Assembly: GCF_002865645.1 (NCBI RefSeq)
Contig: NW_020194555.1
Location: 1,948,288-2,012,287, forward strand
Source of the DNA: Hyaloscypha bicolor E
Lineage: Eukaryota; Ascomycota; Leotiomycetes; Helotiales; Hyaloscyphaceae
Length of the DNA stretch: 64,000 bases
Direction: 5' to 3'
Program-made: the position numbers and the translations under genes
The notes under the pieces: generated by a model
What the model was told of the DNA's origin: nothing
Databases searched by the model: none
What the model saw: the letters and a program-made list of their open reading frames with translations, nothing else
Shown here: positions 12,281-24,376 of the stretch, in pieces
How positions within the stretch are numbered: position 1 is the stretch's first letter
Layout of the letters: each line of letters begins with the position of its first letter

Positions 12281-12851
12281 AAGTAGAGCTAGAACAGGCT
12301 AAATGGCCCTCCCTGACCCCCCGGGCTCTAGCCCCCCTCCTATCGACTTTTAAGAGCCCGGAGAGCTTCCAGAGGGCCCTAGCAAATAGCTAGACCTACC
12401 CACTAGCTCCCTACTAGCTCGGTTCAGCCAGGGAGCTCAATTCGCATTTAATTTAGCTACAAATCCCATCTCTTTAGACGAACTCGCAGCCCCTTTTCCT
12501 TAGCCTAATTCAGCTAGTGCGGCTTAACTAAGCCGCCTCCAGAACGGGCTAAAGCGTGGCCCTAGCTTGAGCGATATTAATAGTAATATTAATAAGGAAT
12601 ACTAAAACCACGGAAACCACTACTAATATTAGAATTAAGCTTTAAATAAAGCTAAATTACTAATTCGTTAAGCCCGGGACTTAATAGTCAAAGCTATTAC
12701 TATTACTCCGTCACATGACTAGTAATCTCAACTACTAGATTTAGTAGAAATCTTTAGAGAATATACTAAATTCGGCCATATCCGCTATACTAGTACTTTA
12801 CTAGCCTCCCAGGTAGCAAACCTCGAAAATGCCACTAAACGGATCGAAATT

Positions 12852-13030
12852 GATGATGATCATTCATATGATCCCGGAAAAGGAGGGACTAAAAACCTGA
12901 ATCATACATTATGATATCAGGTCAGGAAAAGGCTCACTCTAACACCAAGAACTCATCGCTAAAATCGGGTTCATCCGAAAAGCCCCCATCAAAATCGAAC
13001 TCATCGATCAAACCGAACTCAAGAATTGAC
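12852..13030 (+). other. Non-homologous ORF1 linker segment in copy C
   Basis: Copies A, B, D and E share one version of the linker between the ORF1 N-terminal region and the zinc knuckles. Copy C instead has about 180 bases with no visible similarity to it. The base composition is more balanced than the surroundings, and the short motif aactcatcg recurs inside. An open stretch at 12911-13096 (+) reads Ser/Lys/Asn-rich and is in phase with the conserved DTNKP motif at the right end, but not with the left flank. It may come from another LINE subfamily or reflect rapid linker evolution. Confidence 0.5.
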
Positions 13031-13032
13031 AC

Positions 13033-13041
13033 TAATAAACC

Positions 13042-13045
<4 letters not shown>
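13033..13045. repeat. Target-site duplication of LINE copy B, left half
   Basis: taataaaccactt, repeated at 19018-19030. The last two T may belong to the poly(T) run, so the duplication is 11-13 bases. It lies in ORF1 of copy C (the TNKP codons). Confidence 0.9.
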
Positions 13046-13075
<30 letters not shown>

Positions 13076-13299
13076 CTTTTAACGTGGCTTTATTAGTTTA
13101 GATACTATGTAGTACGGCTAGCTAGCTAGCGTGTGGTTCTCAGTAGCTAATATACCAGGCCCCAAAAATCCAATATAGGTATAATAAATAGTTGGGGACG
13201 TACCCACTAGAATAAAAACTTAACGGAAATAAGAAAATAGTATAAATCGCAAATCCTCTCCTATTCCTTTCCCCTTTTCCCTAATCCCCTCCTCTATTT

Positions 13300-16200
13300 C
13301 CACCTATTTCCTCCCCTATTCCTCCCCTTTCTCCTATTTCTATCCCGTATTTCAACTTCTTCCACTTCCTGCTTCGGTCATATGCCATTTTTTATACAAA
13401 CTATCTTTTAAGAATACTAATGGTTATTCGGTATACTAATCTTCCGTATATAATTAGAACTCGTAGATTAAAAGCACTAGCCTCCAAGCTACCCTTGAAT
13501 AGACTAAATAGTCTAATTCGTTCCTCCTTATATAGCTCGCAATATAAAAGGAGGTGCTTTGCATTCTCAGTCTTCCCACATTTGCATTTATTATTAGACG
13601 CTATTTTTAGCCTATATAAATAGGACTTTATATATCCGTGGCCTAGCTTTAATTGGAAGAAGGCACTAGCTAGTAGCCTTAAAGTTCCTAAAAGTAGCTA
13701 TATTTTCTTGGATACTTTCCACGGATATATATTACTATATGATTCTAGCTAGGTCTTCGGTTTAGTATAAGATTCTAAAAGTAGTCTATACTCTTGTTTC
13801 TTAACTTTATTAATTTGGACCCCTAGGAAAGCAAAGGAGGTTTTTACTAATTCGGGGTCACCTAATATAGGGGAAGTAGTGCCTATTTTAGCTAGTATAT
13901 CTGCTTCTTCGTTCCCAATTATATCTGTATGGCCTGGGACCCAGATTAGTTCTATACTAGCTCCTTTAGCTATAAGGGCTTTAGTGGCTAGTATAGCTCT
14001 AATCTGTTGACTTTGTCCCGGCTTATTAGAAGGAGTTTTTAATCTTAGTAAACTAGCTTGGTTATCTATATAGATATTATAAAGCTCCCCTCTCTTTGCT
14101 TTACTACTAGCGTATTTAATAGCTCTAGTAACGCCTTCTAGTTCTCTATTATAGACTATAGTACTAGTACCTATATTCTGGCTTTCTCTATATTTAGCTA
14201 TGACCGGTATATAGGGAGTTTCGTGACTATAGACTACGAGTCCTAGGCCTATTCCGATTCCTTTTTGAGTTTGAGATCCATCTATATATATAGATAATAT
14301 AGAGCTATTATTATATAAAGTCTTTAAATAGAGATTATGTAATATAGTAGTCTCTTCCTTAGGCTATCTTAATATAGTGATTTTATATGGTACTTCTCTG
14401 TTCCAGGGAGCAAAGTAAAAGTGTCTTATAGTCTCTAAGTTCTTAGGGACTATAAGTTCCTTAATAAAATCAACTATAATTTCAATTTGGGACATTTTAG
14501 CCATATGATCTCGAACTAGATCTGTATTTAGACTATAAATAGAGTCTATATCAGAGTCTACTAATTCTAATTACTTAGATCTTTGGAAGGACTTCTCAAA
14601 CTCTAGTCTAATAGGATAATTTAGACTTAATTTAAGGATATAAAGGGCATATTAGCGACGACTATGGTTTAGCCTTATAATAGGTAGAAGTAAAGCTAAT
14701 TCGACCTCTATAGGAATAATAGGAGCCATTTTAAATACTCCTAAAGTTTTCCTTAAAGCTAGGTTCTAAATAGCTTATAAAGGCCGAATTTGAGCTTTAT
14801 TTTCGGTCTTCCACTATAGTAAGGAACCATAGTCTATTATACTAGTAATACAGGCTAAATATAGCTGTCTAATTACAAATGGGAATAAACCACGTAATAT
14901 ATTCGTAAGTCTCTGAACCCTATAAAAGGCTTGTTTTGCTTTAGAAGTCCTATAAGCTATATGTTCCTTAAATCTGAGATTCTCGTCAAAATATATTCCT
15001 ATTTACTTAACTACTTTACTAGGGGAAACTAGTTCCCTATTAGGTAGTTTTAAGCTAGGTTTATTCTTGGAATTATTAAAGTGAATAAGCTCAGTCTTAT
15101 CTATATTAAAGCTAATAGCATTTTTATTCCCTAGATCGACTATATCCTTTACTTCCCGCTCTAAAGTCTTAATATTCTTTTTAAGGCTATTAGAAGCAGT
15201 AGTAAGGGTTATATCGTCTAAATAGGACTTAAAACTAACGTTTGCTAATTTAAATAGATCTCGGATATAGATCAGGAATAGTATAGGTAATATAGGACTC
15301 CCTTATGGAATACTAGTAAGTATAGACTTAAATGCTTCTATGCTATTATTAAAAGCTAGTCTTAATACTCGGTTATCTAGGAACGACAATACCCAGAGAA
15401 TAAGGCTAGTGGGTAGTAATAAACTAATCATAATCTGTAATAGCCTATTCTTGGACACGTGATCAAAGGCACCTTTGATATCTAGGAAGAGAGTAGTAGT
15501 TTTTAGCTTATAGGACTTATTAGTCTCTACTTCATTCTGTAGTAATAAAGCAGTATTAATAGCTAACTTATATAGCCTACCTCCTATTTGGGAAGGGTGT
15601 AATAGGTTACTAGTCTCGGCTAAATAACTAAGTCTCTTAGCTAATATTCTCTCAGAAACCTTCCCTAAGCAATTAAGTAAGGAAATAACTCAATATGCTT
15701 TAGGTAGGGAATAGTTTGGTTTTCCTAATTTCTTTAGAATAAAGCCAGTAGCTTGTTTCCAGACTTTAGGGTAGTACCCCTTATTAATAAATAAGGAATA
15801 TAGCCTATAAAAAATGTCTGGAGTAGCTCTATAAGCGTGGACTATAATCTCTTAAGTAACTAAGTCTGGTCCTGGGGTTTTCCCCTTTATCTTAGAGGTG
15901 CATGCTTGTTCTAGCTCTATTTTGGATAGAATAGGCCAGTTCCACTTTAAACTAGGCCTATAGTTTATTAGGCTAATAGGCTTAGTATTAGGAAATAGTG
16001 AGAAAAGCTTAGCTCTAAAGATATTACACTTCTCTTGAAAAGTCGACTTTAAATCGCTATTACTACTATTACTACTATTTCCACTATTACTACTTAAGAT
16101 ACTAGGGATCGGTTCATATAAGGTATCTTTAGTGTATTTCATAGCTTTAAAAATTAACTAGGAGTCTTCATTCTCTAAGAACTTATTCCAATGCGCTAGC

Positions 16201-17267
16201 TTAGCGCCTTTAATAGCAATAAAGTAGGTATTCTTTGTATTTTGGAGTTCTTGTTTATAGAGAGTATATCCTGAGGCTTTAGACTTACGGCTATAGTATA
16301 GCATTGATTTACGTAAAGTCTTTAAGTCCTCATTCCACCAGGGTTTAGAATATGGACTAATAGTAGATTTTGGAATACTATTACTAGCCGCATCCACTAT
16401 TCTATTAGTAAAGTCTTCAGCTAATAGGTCTAGTTCATGGTTTCCAGGTATACTAGTAAGTGGAAAGGGCATATTATTAAGGCTACTAATAAGGTAGCTT
16501 ATAAATTTAGCCCAGTCCGCTTTCCTAGTATTAAATCTGACTGAATTAGAACTAGAGCTATAAGTCGACTTACTAATAGTAAATAGTACCCCAAAGTAAT
16601 CAGAACCTAAGTCTGGTAGTACTTGCCAGTCTTTAATCTTAGTTACTATTCCACTAGTAGTAAAACTTAAGTCTAATACGGAAGGAGTAGACATATTAGA
16701 TCTATAGAAGGTATCTTTCCCTGGTTTATTTAATAGCCTTAGAGAATGGCTCTCTATATAGCTAATTAAATGAATTGCATGACTGCTTTGAGGCCTTAGG
16801 GGATCCTACCAAGGATGATGTATATTAAAATCGCCTAGTAATAAAGAGCTATTAAAGAGAGTAGTAGGTAAAATGTCCTCTCTTAATATAGTCAATATAC
16901 TATTAGGGTCTTCTGGGTGAATTGTATTATAGAAATTAATTAGCTGCATTTTTAGTGCACCTAGACTTAAGTCTATAATTAGGCAATCTGGATTACTTGG
17001 TGAGTTTTGAGCTAGGCTAGCCTGTAATTCACGGGCTACGTAAATTAAGGTTCTAGGTCTCAAGGTACCGTAATTCGGGAGTATTTAATAATAGCTCGAG
17101 TATATAATGGAATAATATTTCCGATTATTACTATCCCTTACTATTACCCATAGTTCCTGGATTACTAGGACTTTAATATCTAATTCTATAGCTATTTACA
17201 AGACGTTTTTAGTAGTAGTTCCATTACGATTCACATTAAATTATAGTACTTTTACGTAGTTACTCAT
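13300..17267 (-). pseudogene. LINE ORF2 (AP endonuclease-RT-RNase H), copy B
   Basis: ORF2 starts at an ATG (17267) overlapping the ORF1 stop. The open pieces at 17063-16806, 16694-16158 and 16142-15852 are all in one phase. They contain the endonuclease core (LLLGDFNIHHPW, later DLGSDYFGVLF, where the family has SDHFG) and the entry to the reverse transcriptase. At about 15230-15200 the RT active-site box reads YLDD. The RNase H region lies around 14390-14000. The C-terminus near 13370 is frameshifted relative to copy E, so the exact stop is uncertain. Enzymatically it would nick DNA and copy element RNA in place (target-primed reverse transcription). Stops and shifts make it non-functional as written. 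Confidence 0.8.
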
Positions 17268-18876
17268 TAATAGTAATAGTAGGAATCAAAGTAGTGGCTT
17301 GCTTTATAGCTAAGTAGACTTCACATAGCTTAGAACTAGCTGAATATGTAGTACTTAAGTAATTGGAGCATTTGGTAATCACGTGGGGGCATTTTTTACC
17401 CTTCTTTTTACAGATAGAGCAAAAATGGTTCTCAGTCACATGACTTTCCCCACATAGTAAACACATAGGTTCTCTTTTGCAAATAGAATCTAAGTGCCCG
17501 TACCCTGCGCACCTAGTGCACTGTACAGTACTAGAGATAGTATGATATTTTACTACCTTAGCAGAGATTCCGGCTATAAGGAGTCTATTTTTAATAGCTC
17601 TATTAGCTTGGATCTCGGTAGGGAATGCCACTACTACTAAACCGGCTCGCTAGAGGCCTGAGTCTCTCTTTTCCTTAGAAGTGGCCCAATAAGGCTGGCC
17701 AATAGGCTCTAGTCCTTTATTAAAGGTCTTGATTTCTTCTAAGACTAAGTTTATTCCTTCGGGTATATTGAACTCACGAATAGGTATACCGTGGATAATA
17801 ACTTTATACCATGGTTCCCCTTTTTATATGCTTTTAACTAAGGGAAGCACCCCCTTTATAATCTCAATATTTAAAACCAGAAAATCAGAGTTGAACTCCG
17901 GGGTAGTATTTACTATAATATTACCCCTTGAGGAAAGAGAGACCATAGAGATTACTAGTCCCTTGATTCCCTTAGAGCGGAAAGCAGTATTAAGCGAATT
18001 GCGAGTAGAAATAGCTAAAAAGGAAGTAGCCTGCTCTATATGAGCTAGTAGGAAGGTGCATTTCCTAGAGAGGGCTGTGTTTTTAGCATTACGTGTGCTA
18101 TATAGACTAGTGTCACGAGCACTAGTATTAGTGCCACGAGTACTACCGCTACTAGTAAGTATACTAGTGCCATTCCCTCCCTGATTTTTGGACTTAGTAT
18201 GTGATACTAAAGTCCAGTCCGATACTGAGTTTGTGGGTTCTTGACTAGCTATACTAGCCCAAGTAGGCTTAGCTTGTATAGCTTGTGTAGGCTTCGTAGG
18301 GGCAGTTTTTGCTTGTGTTCTTGCTTGAATTTCGATCCGTTTAGTGGCATTTTCGAGGTTCGCTACTTGAGAGGCTAGTAGAGTACTAGTATGGCGGATA
18401 CGGCCGAATTCAGTGTATTCCCTGAAGATTTCTACTAGATCTAGTAGTCGAGATTATTAATTATAGGAAGTAGTAATACTAATAGCCTTGACTATTAGTT
18501 CCCGGGCTTGGCGAATCAGTAATTTAGCTTCGTTCGAAGCTTGGTTCTAATATTGGTAGTGGTTTCCGTGGTTTTGGTATTCCTTATTAATATTGCTATC
18601 GATATCGCTCGAGCTAGGGCCACGCTTTAGCCCGTTTAGTGTGCGGCTCTGTCGATTCGCACTAGCCTGATTAAGCTGAGAAAAAGGGGCTGCGAGTTCG
18701 TCTGAGGATATGGGGTTCGTGGTTAAATCGAAGGCGAACTGGGAACCTGGGGGGAATCGAGGTAATGGGGGGCTAGTAGGTAGCTCTAGCTCCGAGCTAG
18801 GGCTCTCAGGGAGCTCTCCGAGGTCCTGGGGGTCGATATTAGGGGGACTGGAGCCCGGGGGGTCAGGGGGGGCCAT
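17260..18876 (-). pseudogene. LINE ORF1 (gag-like, three zinc knuckles), copy B
   Basis: The frame has 538 codons plus a stop, beginning MAPPDPPGSSPPNIDPQD. The N-terminal 109 codons and the C-terminal 123 codons are open; a few stops lie between. From residue about 453 it carries knuckles: CTRCAGYGHLDSIC (C-x2-C-x4-H-x4-C), then CLLCGESHVTENHFC and a third C-x2-C...C-x-H cluster. This arrangement is typical of ORF1 in I/Tad-type LINEs, where it binds element RNA. It is the only copy in the window with most knuckle cysteines intact. The stop codon overlaps the ATG of ORF2 by eight bases. Confidence 0.85.
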
Positions 18877-19017
18877 TTAGCCGGCTCTAGTTCTACTTAT
18901 AGTAGGTTCTAGAGCCTGGGGCTAAAGGGAGTAAGTGTATGGAGTGAGTTCTGTAGGTAGGTGAAGTGTGTAACTGAAAGTAAGGGGGGTAAAAAACCGG
19001 AAAAAAAGTTGACCCTG

Positions 19018-19030
19018 TAATAAACCACTT
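19018..19030. repeat. Target-site duplication of LINE copy B, right half
   Basis: taataaaccactt, identical to 13033-13045. Copy C ORF1 resumes here. Confidence 0.9.
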
Positions 19031-19903
19031 AGTGCCCGTAATACTAGTAGTTCTAGTACTCGTGACACTAGCTCGAAATCTACGGCCCTTTCTAGGAAAA
19101 GCACCTTCCTACTAGCTCATATGGAGCAGGCTAGCTCATTCTCTACTATTTCTACTCGCAATTCGCTTAATACTGCTTTCCGCTCTAAGAGAATCAAGAA
19201 ACTAGTAATCTCTATAGTCTCTCTTTCCTCAAAGAATAATATTATAATTAATACTACTCCCGAATTCAACTCTAACTTTCTGGTTCAAAATCAAGCTATT
19301 ATAAAGGGGGTACTTCCCTTAATTACAAGCATATAAAAAGGAGAACCTTGATATAAAGTTATTATTTACGGTTTACCTATTCGTGAGTTCAATATACCCG
19401 AAGAAATAAACTTAGTTCTAGAAGAAATCAAGACCTTTAATAAGGGACTAGAGCCTATTAGCTAGCCCTATTAGGCTACTTCTAAGAAAAAAAGAAACTC
19501 AGGCCTCTAGCAAGCCGGTTTAGTAATAGTGGTATTCCCTACCGAGATTCAAGCTAATAGAGCTATTAAAAATAGACTCCTTATAGCCAGGATCTCTGCT
19601 AAAGTAGTAAAATACTATACTATTTCTAGTACTATATAGTATACTAGGTATGCAGGATACGGGCACTTAGATTCTATTTACAAAAAGGAACCTAAGTGCT
19701 TACTATATAGTAAGGGTCACGTGACTGAGAACCATTTTTGCTCTATTTATAAGAAGAAGGGCAAAAAATGCCCCTATATAACTACTAAATACTCTAATTA
19801 CTTAAGCACTACTTACTCAGCTAGTTCTAAGCTATGTGAGGTTTACTTAGTAATTAAAAAAGCTACTACTACTATAATTCCTACTATTACTATTAATAAG
19901 TAG
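19031..19903 (+). pseudogene. LINE ORF1 3' part, copy C
   Basis: Continuation of copy C ORF1 after copy B. Open stretches at 19121-19336 and 19721-19903 belong to it. The zinc-knuckle region (about 19645-19780) has lost cysteines to Tyr (TENHFCSIYKKKGKKCPY). It ends in TITINK and TAG at 19901-19903, overlapping the ORF2 start site, which is ATA here. Confidence 0.8.
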
Positions 19904-20757
19904 CTACGTCAAAGTACTATAAATTAATATGAATCATAATAGCTCTACTACTAAAAACGTCTTATAAATAGCTATAGAACTAGATATTAAAGTTCTAGTA
20001 ATCCAAGAACTATAAGTAATAATAAGGGATAATAATAATCGGAAATATCATTCCATTATATACTCTAGCTATTTCCAAATACTCCCGAATTATAATACCC
20101 TAAAGCCTAGAACCCTATTTTATATAACTCGCGAACTACAAGCTAGTCTAGCCTCAAACTCACTAAGTAATCCTAATTACTTAATTATAAACTTAAGTCT
20201 AGGTATACTAAAAATATAGCTAATTAATTTCTATAATGCAATTTACCCAGAAGACCCTAATAATATATTAACTATATTAAGAAAGAGCATTTTACTTACT
20301 ACTCTCTATAATAGCTCTCTATTACTAGGTGATTTTAATATATATTATTCTTAGTAGGATTCCCTTAAACCTTAAAACAATTATATAGTTCATTTAATTA
20401 GCTATATAAAGAACTATTCTCTAAGGCTATTAAATAAACCAGGGGAAAATATCTTCTATAGACCTAATATGTCCATTCCTTCCATATTAGACTTAAGTTT
20501 TACTACTAGTGAAATAGTAACTAAGATTAAAGACTAGCAAGTACTACCAGACTTAGGTTCTAATTACTTCGGGGTTCTATTTACTATTAGTAAGTCGACT
20601 TATAGCTCTAGTTCTAATCCAGTCAGATTTAATACTAAGAAAGCGAACTGGGCTAAATTTACAAGCTACCTTATTAATAGCCTTGAGAATATGCCCTTTC
20701 TACTTACTAGTATACCTGGAAATCATGAACTAGACCTATTAGCAAAAGACTTTACTA
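19896..20757 (+). pseudogene. LINE ORF2 5' part (AP endonuclease), copy C
   Basis: The endonuclease domain of copy C reads from the mutated start (ATA at 19896) to 20757, where it is cut by the inverted-repeat insertion. LLLGDFNIYYS (20325-20355) and the DLGSNYFGVLF region (20550-20580) mark the endonuclease. TAG/TAA codons are scattered through it. The next roughly 85 bases of ORF2 occur inverted at 21541-21628. Confidence 0.8.
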
Positions 20758-21540
20758 TTATATTTAAATAATTAAATAATTATTTATATATTACTTTCTT
20801 TAATAATATAAGTTATTATATATTAAATAAAAAATACTAGAACCTTTTTATATAGTATACTACTATATATAGTATTTTATATTTAAAATAAAATCTACTT
20901 TAATTAATAATTACTTTAATTATTAAATTCCAAAATTAAAGTAGTAACTAAGAGATTTAAAAAGTCTTTAACTTAAGAATTATTATTCTATAAAGACTTA
21001 AATTTTTATATTAAATAGTTAACTAATAACTATAAATTATAAAAATTAAACTAGCCTTATTAGGCTATTTTATCTCTTATCTAAGAGAGCCCTCTTATAA
21101 GTGGCTAAAATCTCTTAGTAAGTTCTTAGCTAATTAAGAACGTAATTTCTTAGTAAGCTCTTAGCTAATTAAGAATATAACTTGGATTTGGAACTAAGAA
21201 TTCGGTTCATAAGATCGGGATATCTATTAAGCCATAATTACGATTTAATAGGACATTTATTTAGCCATCTTATAATTTGATTTCTAATAATCGGTGGATT
21301 TATAGGCCATACTTATTATAATTAATAGAGTTATGAGTCATTCTCGTAGTTTGGTATAGCTAGATTTTATTATTTAAGTAGCTAGATTTCCCCCCTTAGA
21401 ACCAGAAAATCAAGCACTCGAATAGCACTTCAGAATTACTTTACTCCTTACTTTATAATCTTAAACCATTACTTTACTTTACTCTTTAAGACTTTAGTCT
21501 TTAAGACCTTACCTCCTTATTAATTCCGACTATTCCGACA
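20758..21540 (+). repeat. LTR-like repeat, left arm of a large inverted pair
   Basis: About 780 bases, nearly identical to the reverse complement of 21629-22441. Its outer end reads tattatattta, which could be a RIP-altered TGTTATA..., and its inner end reads ...ccgaca, so a TG...CA LTR is plausible. It holds two copies of a roughly 35-bp internal tandem unit (about 21105-21180); the other arm has three. The flank tttac at 20753-20757 reappears inverted (gtaaa) at the inner edge of the right arm, fitting a 5-bp target-site duplication separated by inversion. Confidence 0.75.
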
Positions 21541-21628
21541 ATTTTACTAGGGTTTAGAATATGGACTAGTAGTAGATTTTGGAATACTATTACTAGCTAC
21601 TTCTATTATTCTATTAGTAAATATCGGA
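21541..21628 (-). other. Inverted slice of LINE ORF2 between the two arms
   Basis: This loop is the reverse complement of the ORF2 sequence that should follow position 20757 directly. It corresponds to copy E about 37515-37590 (the SNSIPKSTTS...YSKP codons). The LINE piece between the two repeats has therefore been inverted, and about 1.1 kb of the following ORF2 has been lost. Confidence 0.8.
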
Positions 21629-22441
21629 ATAGTCGGAATCGATAAGAAGGTAAGGTCTTAAAGACTAAAGTCTTAAAGAGTAAAGTAAAGTAATAGTTTA
21701 AGATTATAAAGTAAGGAGTAAAGTAATTCTGAAGTACTATTCGAGTACTTGATTTTCTGGTTCTAAGAGGGGAAATCTAGCTATTTAAATAATAAAATCT
21801 AGCTATACCAAACCACGAGAATAACTTATAACTCTATTAATTATAATAAGTACGGCCTATAAATCCACTAATTATTAGAAATCAAATTATAAGACGGCTA
21901 AATAAATGTCTCATTAAATCATAATTATGGCTTAATAGATGTCCCGATCTTACGAACCGAATTCTTAGTTCCAAATCCAAGTTACATTCTTAATTAGCTA
22001 AGAGCTTACTAAGAAATCATATTCTTAATTAGCTAAGAGCTTACTAAGAAATTACGTTCTTAATTAGCTAAGAACTTACTAAGAGATTTTAGCCACTTAT
22101 AAGAGGGCTCTCTTAGATAAGAGATAAAATAGCCTAATAAGGCTAGTTTAATTTTTATAATTTATAGTTATTAGTTAACTATTTAATATAAAAATTTAAG
22201 TCTTTATAGAATAATAATTCTTAAGTTAAAGACTTTTTAAATCTCTTAGTTACTACTTTAATTTTGGAATTTAATAATTAAAGTAATTATTAATTAAAGT
22301 AGATTTTATTTTAAATATAAAATACTATATATAGTAGTATACTATATAAAAAGGTTCTAGTATTTTTTATTTAATATATAATAACTTATATTATTAAAGA
22401 AAGTAATATATAAATAATTATTTAATTATTTAAATATAATA
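21629..22441 (-). repeat. LTR-like repeat, right arm of the inverted pair
   Basis: Reverse-complement partner of 20758-21540, about 30 bases longer. It has three rather than two copies of the tandem unit containing ttcttaattagctaagag (about 21983-22090). Copy C ORF2 resumes directly after it at 22442. The two arms with an 88-base loop could fold into a very long hairpin. Confidence 0.8.
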
Positions 22442-24376
22442 ATAATATATCCCTTACTACTACTTCTAAAAGTCTTAAAAAGAATATAAAGACCCTAGAA
22501 CGGGAAGTAAAGGATATAGTTAACTTAGGGAAAAAGAATACTATTAGCTTTAATATAAATAAAACAGAGCTTATTTATTTTAATAATTCCAAAAATAAGC
22601 CTAGTCTAAAACTACCTAATAAGGAACTAGTTTCCCCTAGTAAAGTAGTCAAATAGCTAGGAATCTATTTCGATAAAAATCTCAGATTTAAGGAACATAT
22701 AGCCTATAGGGCATCCAAAGCAAAACAAGCCTTTTATAAGATATAAAGACTTACGAATATATCACGTGGCTTATCTCCTTTTATAATTAGACAGCTATAT
22801 TTAGCCTGTATTACTAGTATAATAGACTATGGTTCTATACTATAATAAAAGACTAAAAGCAAAGCTCAAATTTGGCCTTTATAGGCGATTCAAAACCTAG
22901 CCTTAAGAAAAACCCTAGAAGTATTCAAAACTGCTCCTATTATTCCTATAGAGGTCAAATCAGCTTTAGTTCCACCTATTATAAGGCTAAACCATAGTCG
23001 ACGTTAATATACCTTCCGTATCCTTAAACTAAGTCTAAAACACCCTATTAGACTAGAGTTCGAGAAGTCCTTCCAAAGATCTAGAGATTTAGAAGTAATA
23101 GAATCTAATATAGACTCTATTTATAATCTAAATACTAATCTAAAGCGAGATTGCTTGGCTAAAAAGTCTCAAATAGAAACTATAATAAATTCTATTAGTA
23201 ATCTAGTAGACCCTAGAAATCTAGAGACTATAAGACACTTCTATTTCGCTCCCTGAAATAAAGAAGTGCCTTATAAAATTACTATATTAAAAGAGCCAAA
23301 GGAAGAAACTACTATATTATATAATTTCTACCTAAAGACTTTATATAATAATAGCTCCATACTATCTATATATACAGATAAATCTCAAACTAAAAAAGAA
23401 ATCAAAGTAGGCCTAGGGCTCGTGGTTTATAGTCACGAAACTTCTTATATTCCGGTTATAGCTAAATATAGAGAAAGCCAGAATATAGGAGCTAGTACTA
23501 TAGTCTATAACAGAGAACTAGAAGGCGTTACTAGGGCTATTAAATACGCTAGTAGTAAAGTAAAGAGAGAAGAGCTTTTTAATATCTATATAAATAACCA
23601 AGCTAGTTTACTAAGACTAAAAAACTCCTTCTAATAAGCCCAGTCAAAGTTAATAGATTAGAGCTATATTAGCTACTAAGGCCCTTAAAGCTAAAGGAGC
23701 TAATATAGAACTAATCTAGGTTCCAGGGCATACGGACATAATAGGGAATAAAGAAGCAGACATACTAGCTAAGCTAGGCACTACTTCTCCTATATTAGAA
23801 CCTAAATTAGTAAAAACCTCCTTTACTTTCCTAGGAATTAAAATTAATAAAGTTAAGAAACTAGAGTATAGACTACTTTTAGAATCTTATACTAAACCGA
23901 AAACCTAGCTAGAATCATATAATAATATATATCCGTGAAAAGTATCCAGAAAAATAAACCTACCTATAGAAATACTTAGGCCTATAGCTAGTACATTCTT
24001 CTAGCTAAAGCTAGGCCACGGATATTTAAAGTCCTATTTATATAGGCTAAAAATAGTATCTAATAACAAATACAAATATAGCAAAACTGAGAATACAAAG
24101 CACTTCCTTCTATATTATATATTATATAGGGAGGAACGTTTTAGACTATTTAGTCTATTTAAAGAGAGCCTGGAAGCTAGTGCTTTTAACCTATAGTTAC
24201 TATTACACACGGAAATTGGGATATTAAATATACTAGTATTCTTAAAAGAAACTAGTATATATATAAGAAAATGGCATATTGAGCGAAGCGTGAAAGTAGA
24301 GGAAGTGGAAATAAAAGAGGAAATAGGGGAGGAAATAGGGGAGGAAATAGGAGAGGAAATAGGAGAAGGGAAATAG
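22442..24376 (+). pseudogene. LINE ORF2 3' part (RT end, RNase H, C-terminus), copy C
   Basis: Begins just after the RT active-site region (homologous to copy E 38685) and runs to the GEGK-TAG at 24374-24376. The open part 23266-23634 is the RNase H domain (LSIYTDKSQTKKE, NRELEGVTRAIKYAS, YINNQASLLRLK). The terminal Glu-Val repeat is short here, and the GEEIGEE-type repeat at 24313-24370 remains. RIP stops run throughout. Confidence 0.8.

Larger units (their letters stand above)
12303..13045 (+). pseudogene. LINE ORF1 5' part, copy C
   Basis: The ATG at 12303 opens the ORF1 N-terminus homologous to 35031 onward in copy E (ALPDPPGSSPPPIDF-like, with a RIP stop soon after). Homology to copy E is clear to about 12851. 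From there to about 13030 the sequence is different (separate entry). It rejoins the family sequence at the actaataaaccac motif, where copy B interrupts it. The frame continues at 19018. Confidence 0.75.
13046..19017 (-). mobile_element. Full-length Tad1-like LINE copy B, least degraded
   Basis: A 5.97-kb LINE on the minus strand: 5' UTR from 19017, ORF1 18876-17260, ORF2 from 17267, 3' UTR and a T run of about 30 at 13046-13075 (the A-tail). It is flanked by an 11-13 bp target-site duplication inside ORF1 of copy C. It has the fewest RIP stops and keeps ORF1 cysteines and the reverse transcriptase YLDD box, so it is probably the youngest copy here. Its last 450 bases contain many small indels compared with the other copies. 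Confidence 0.9.

Noticed and set aside
17729..18043. 104-codon plus-strand frame
   Set aside because: Antisense to ORF1 of LINE copy B.
18922..19104. 60-codon minus-strand frame
   Set aside because: Crosses the junction between copy B 5' UTR and copy C ORF1; an artefact of the insertion.
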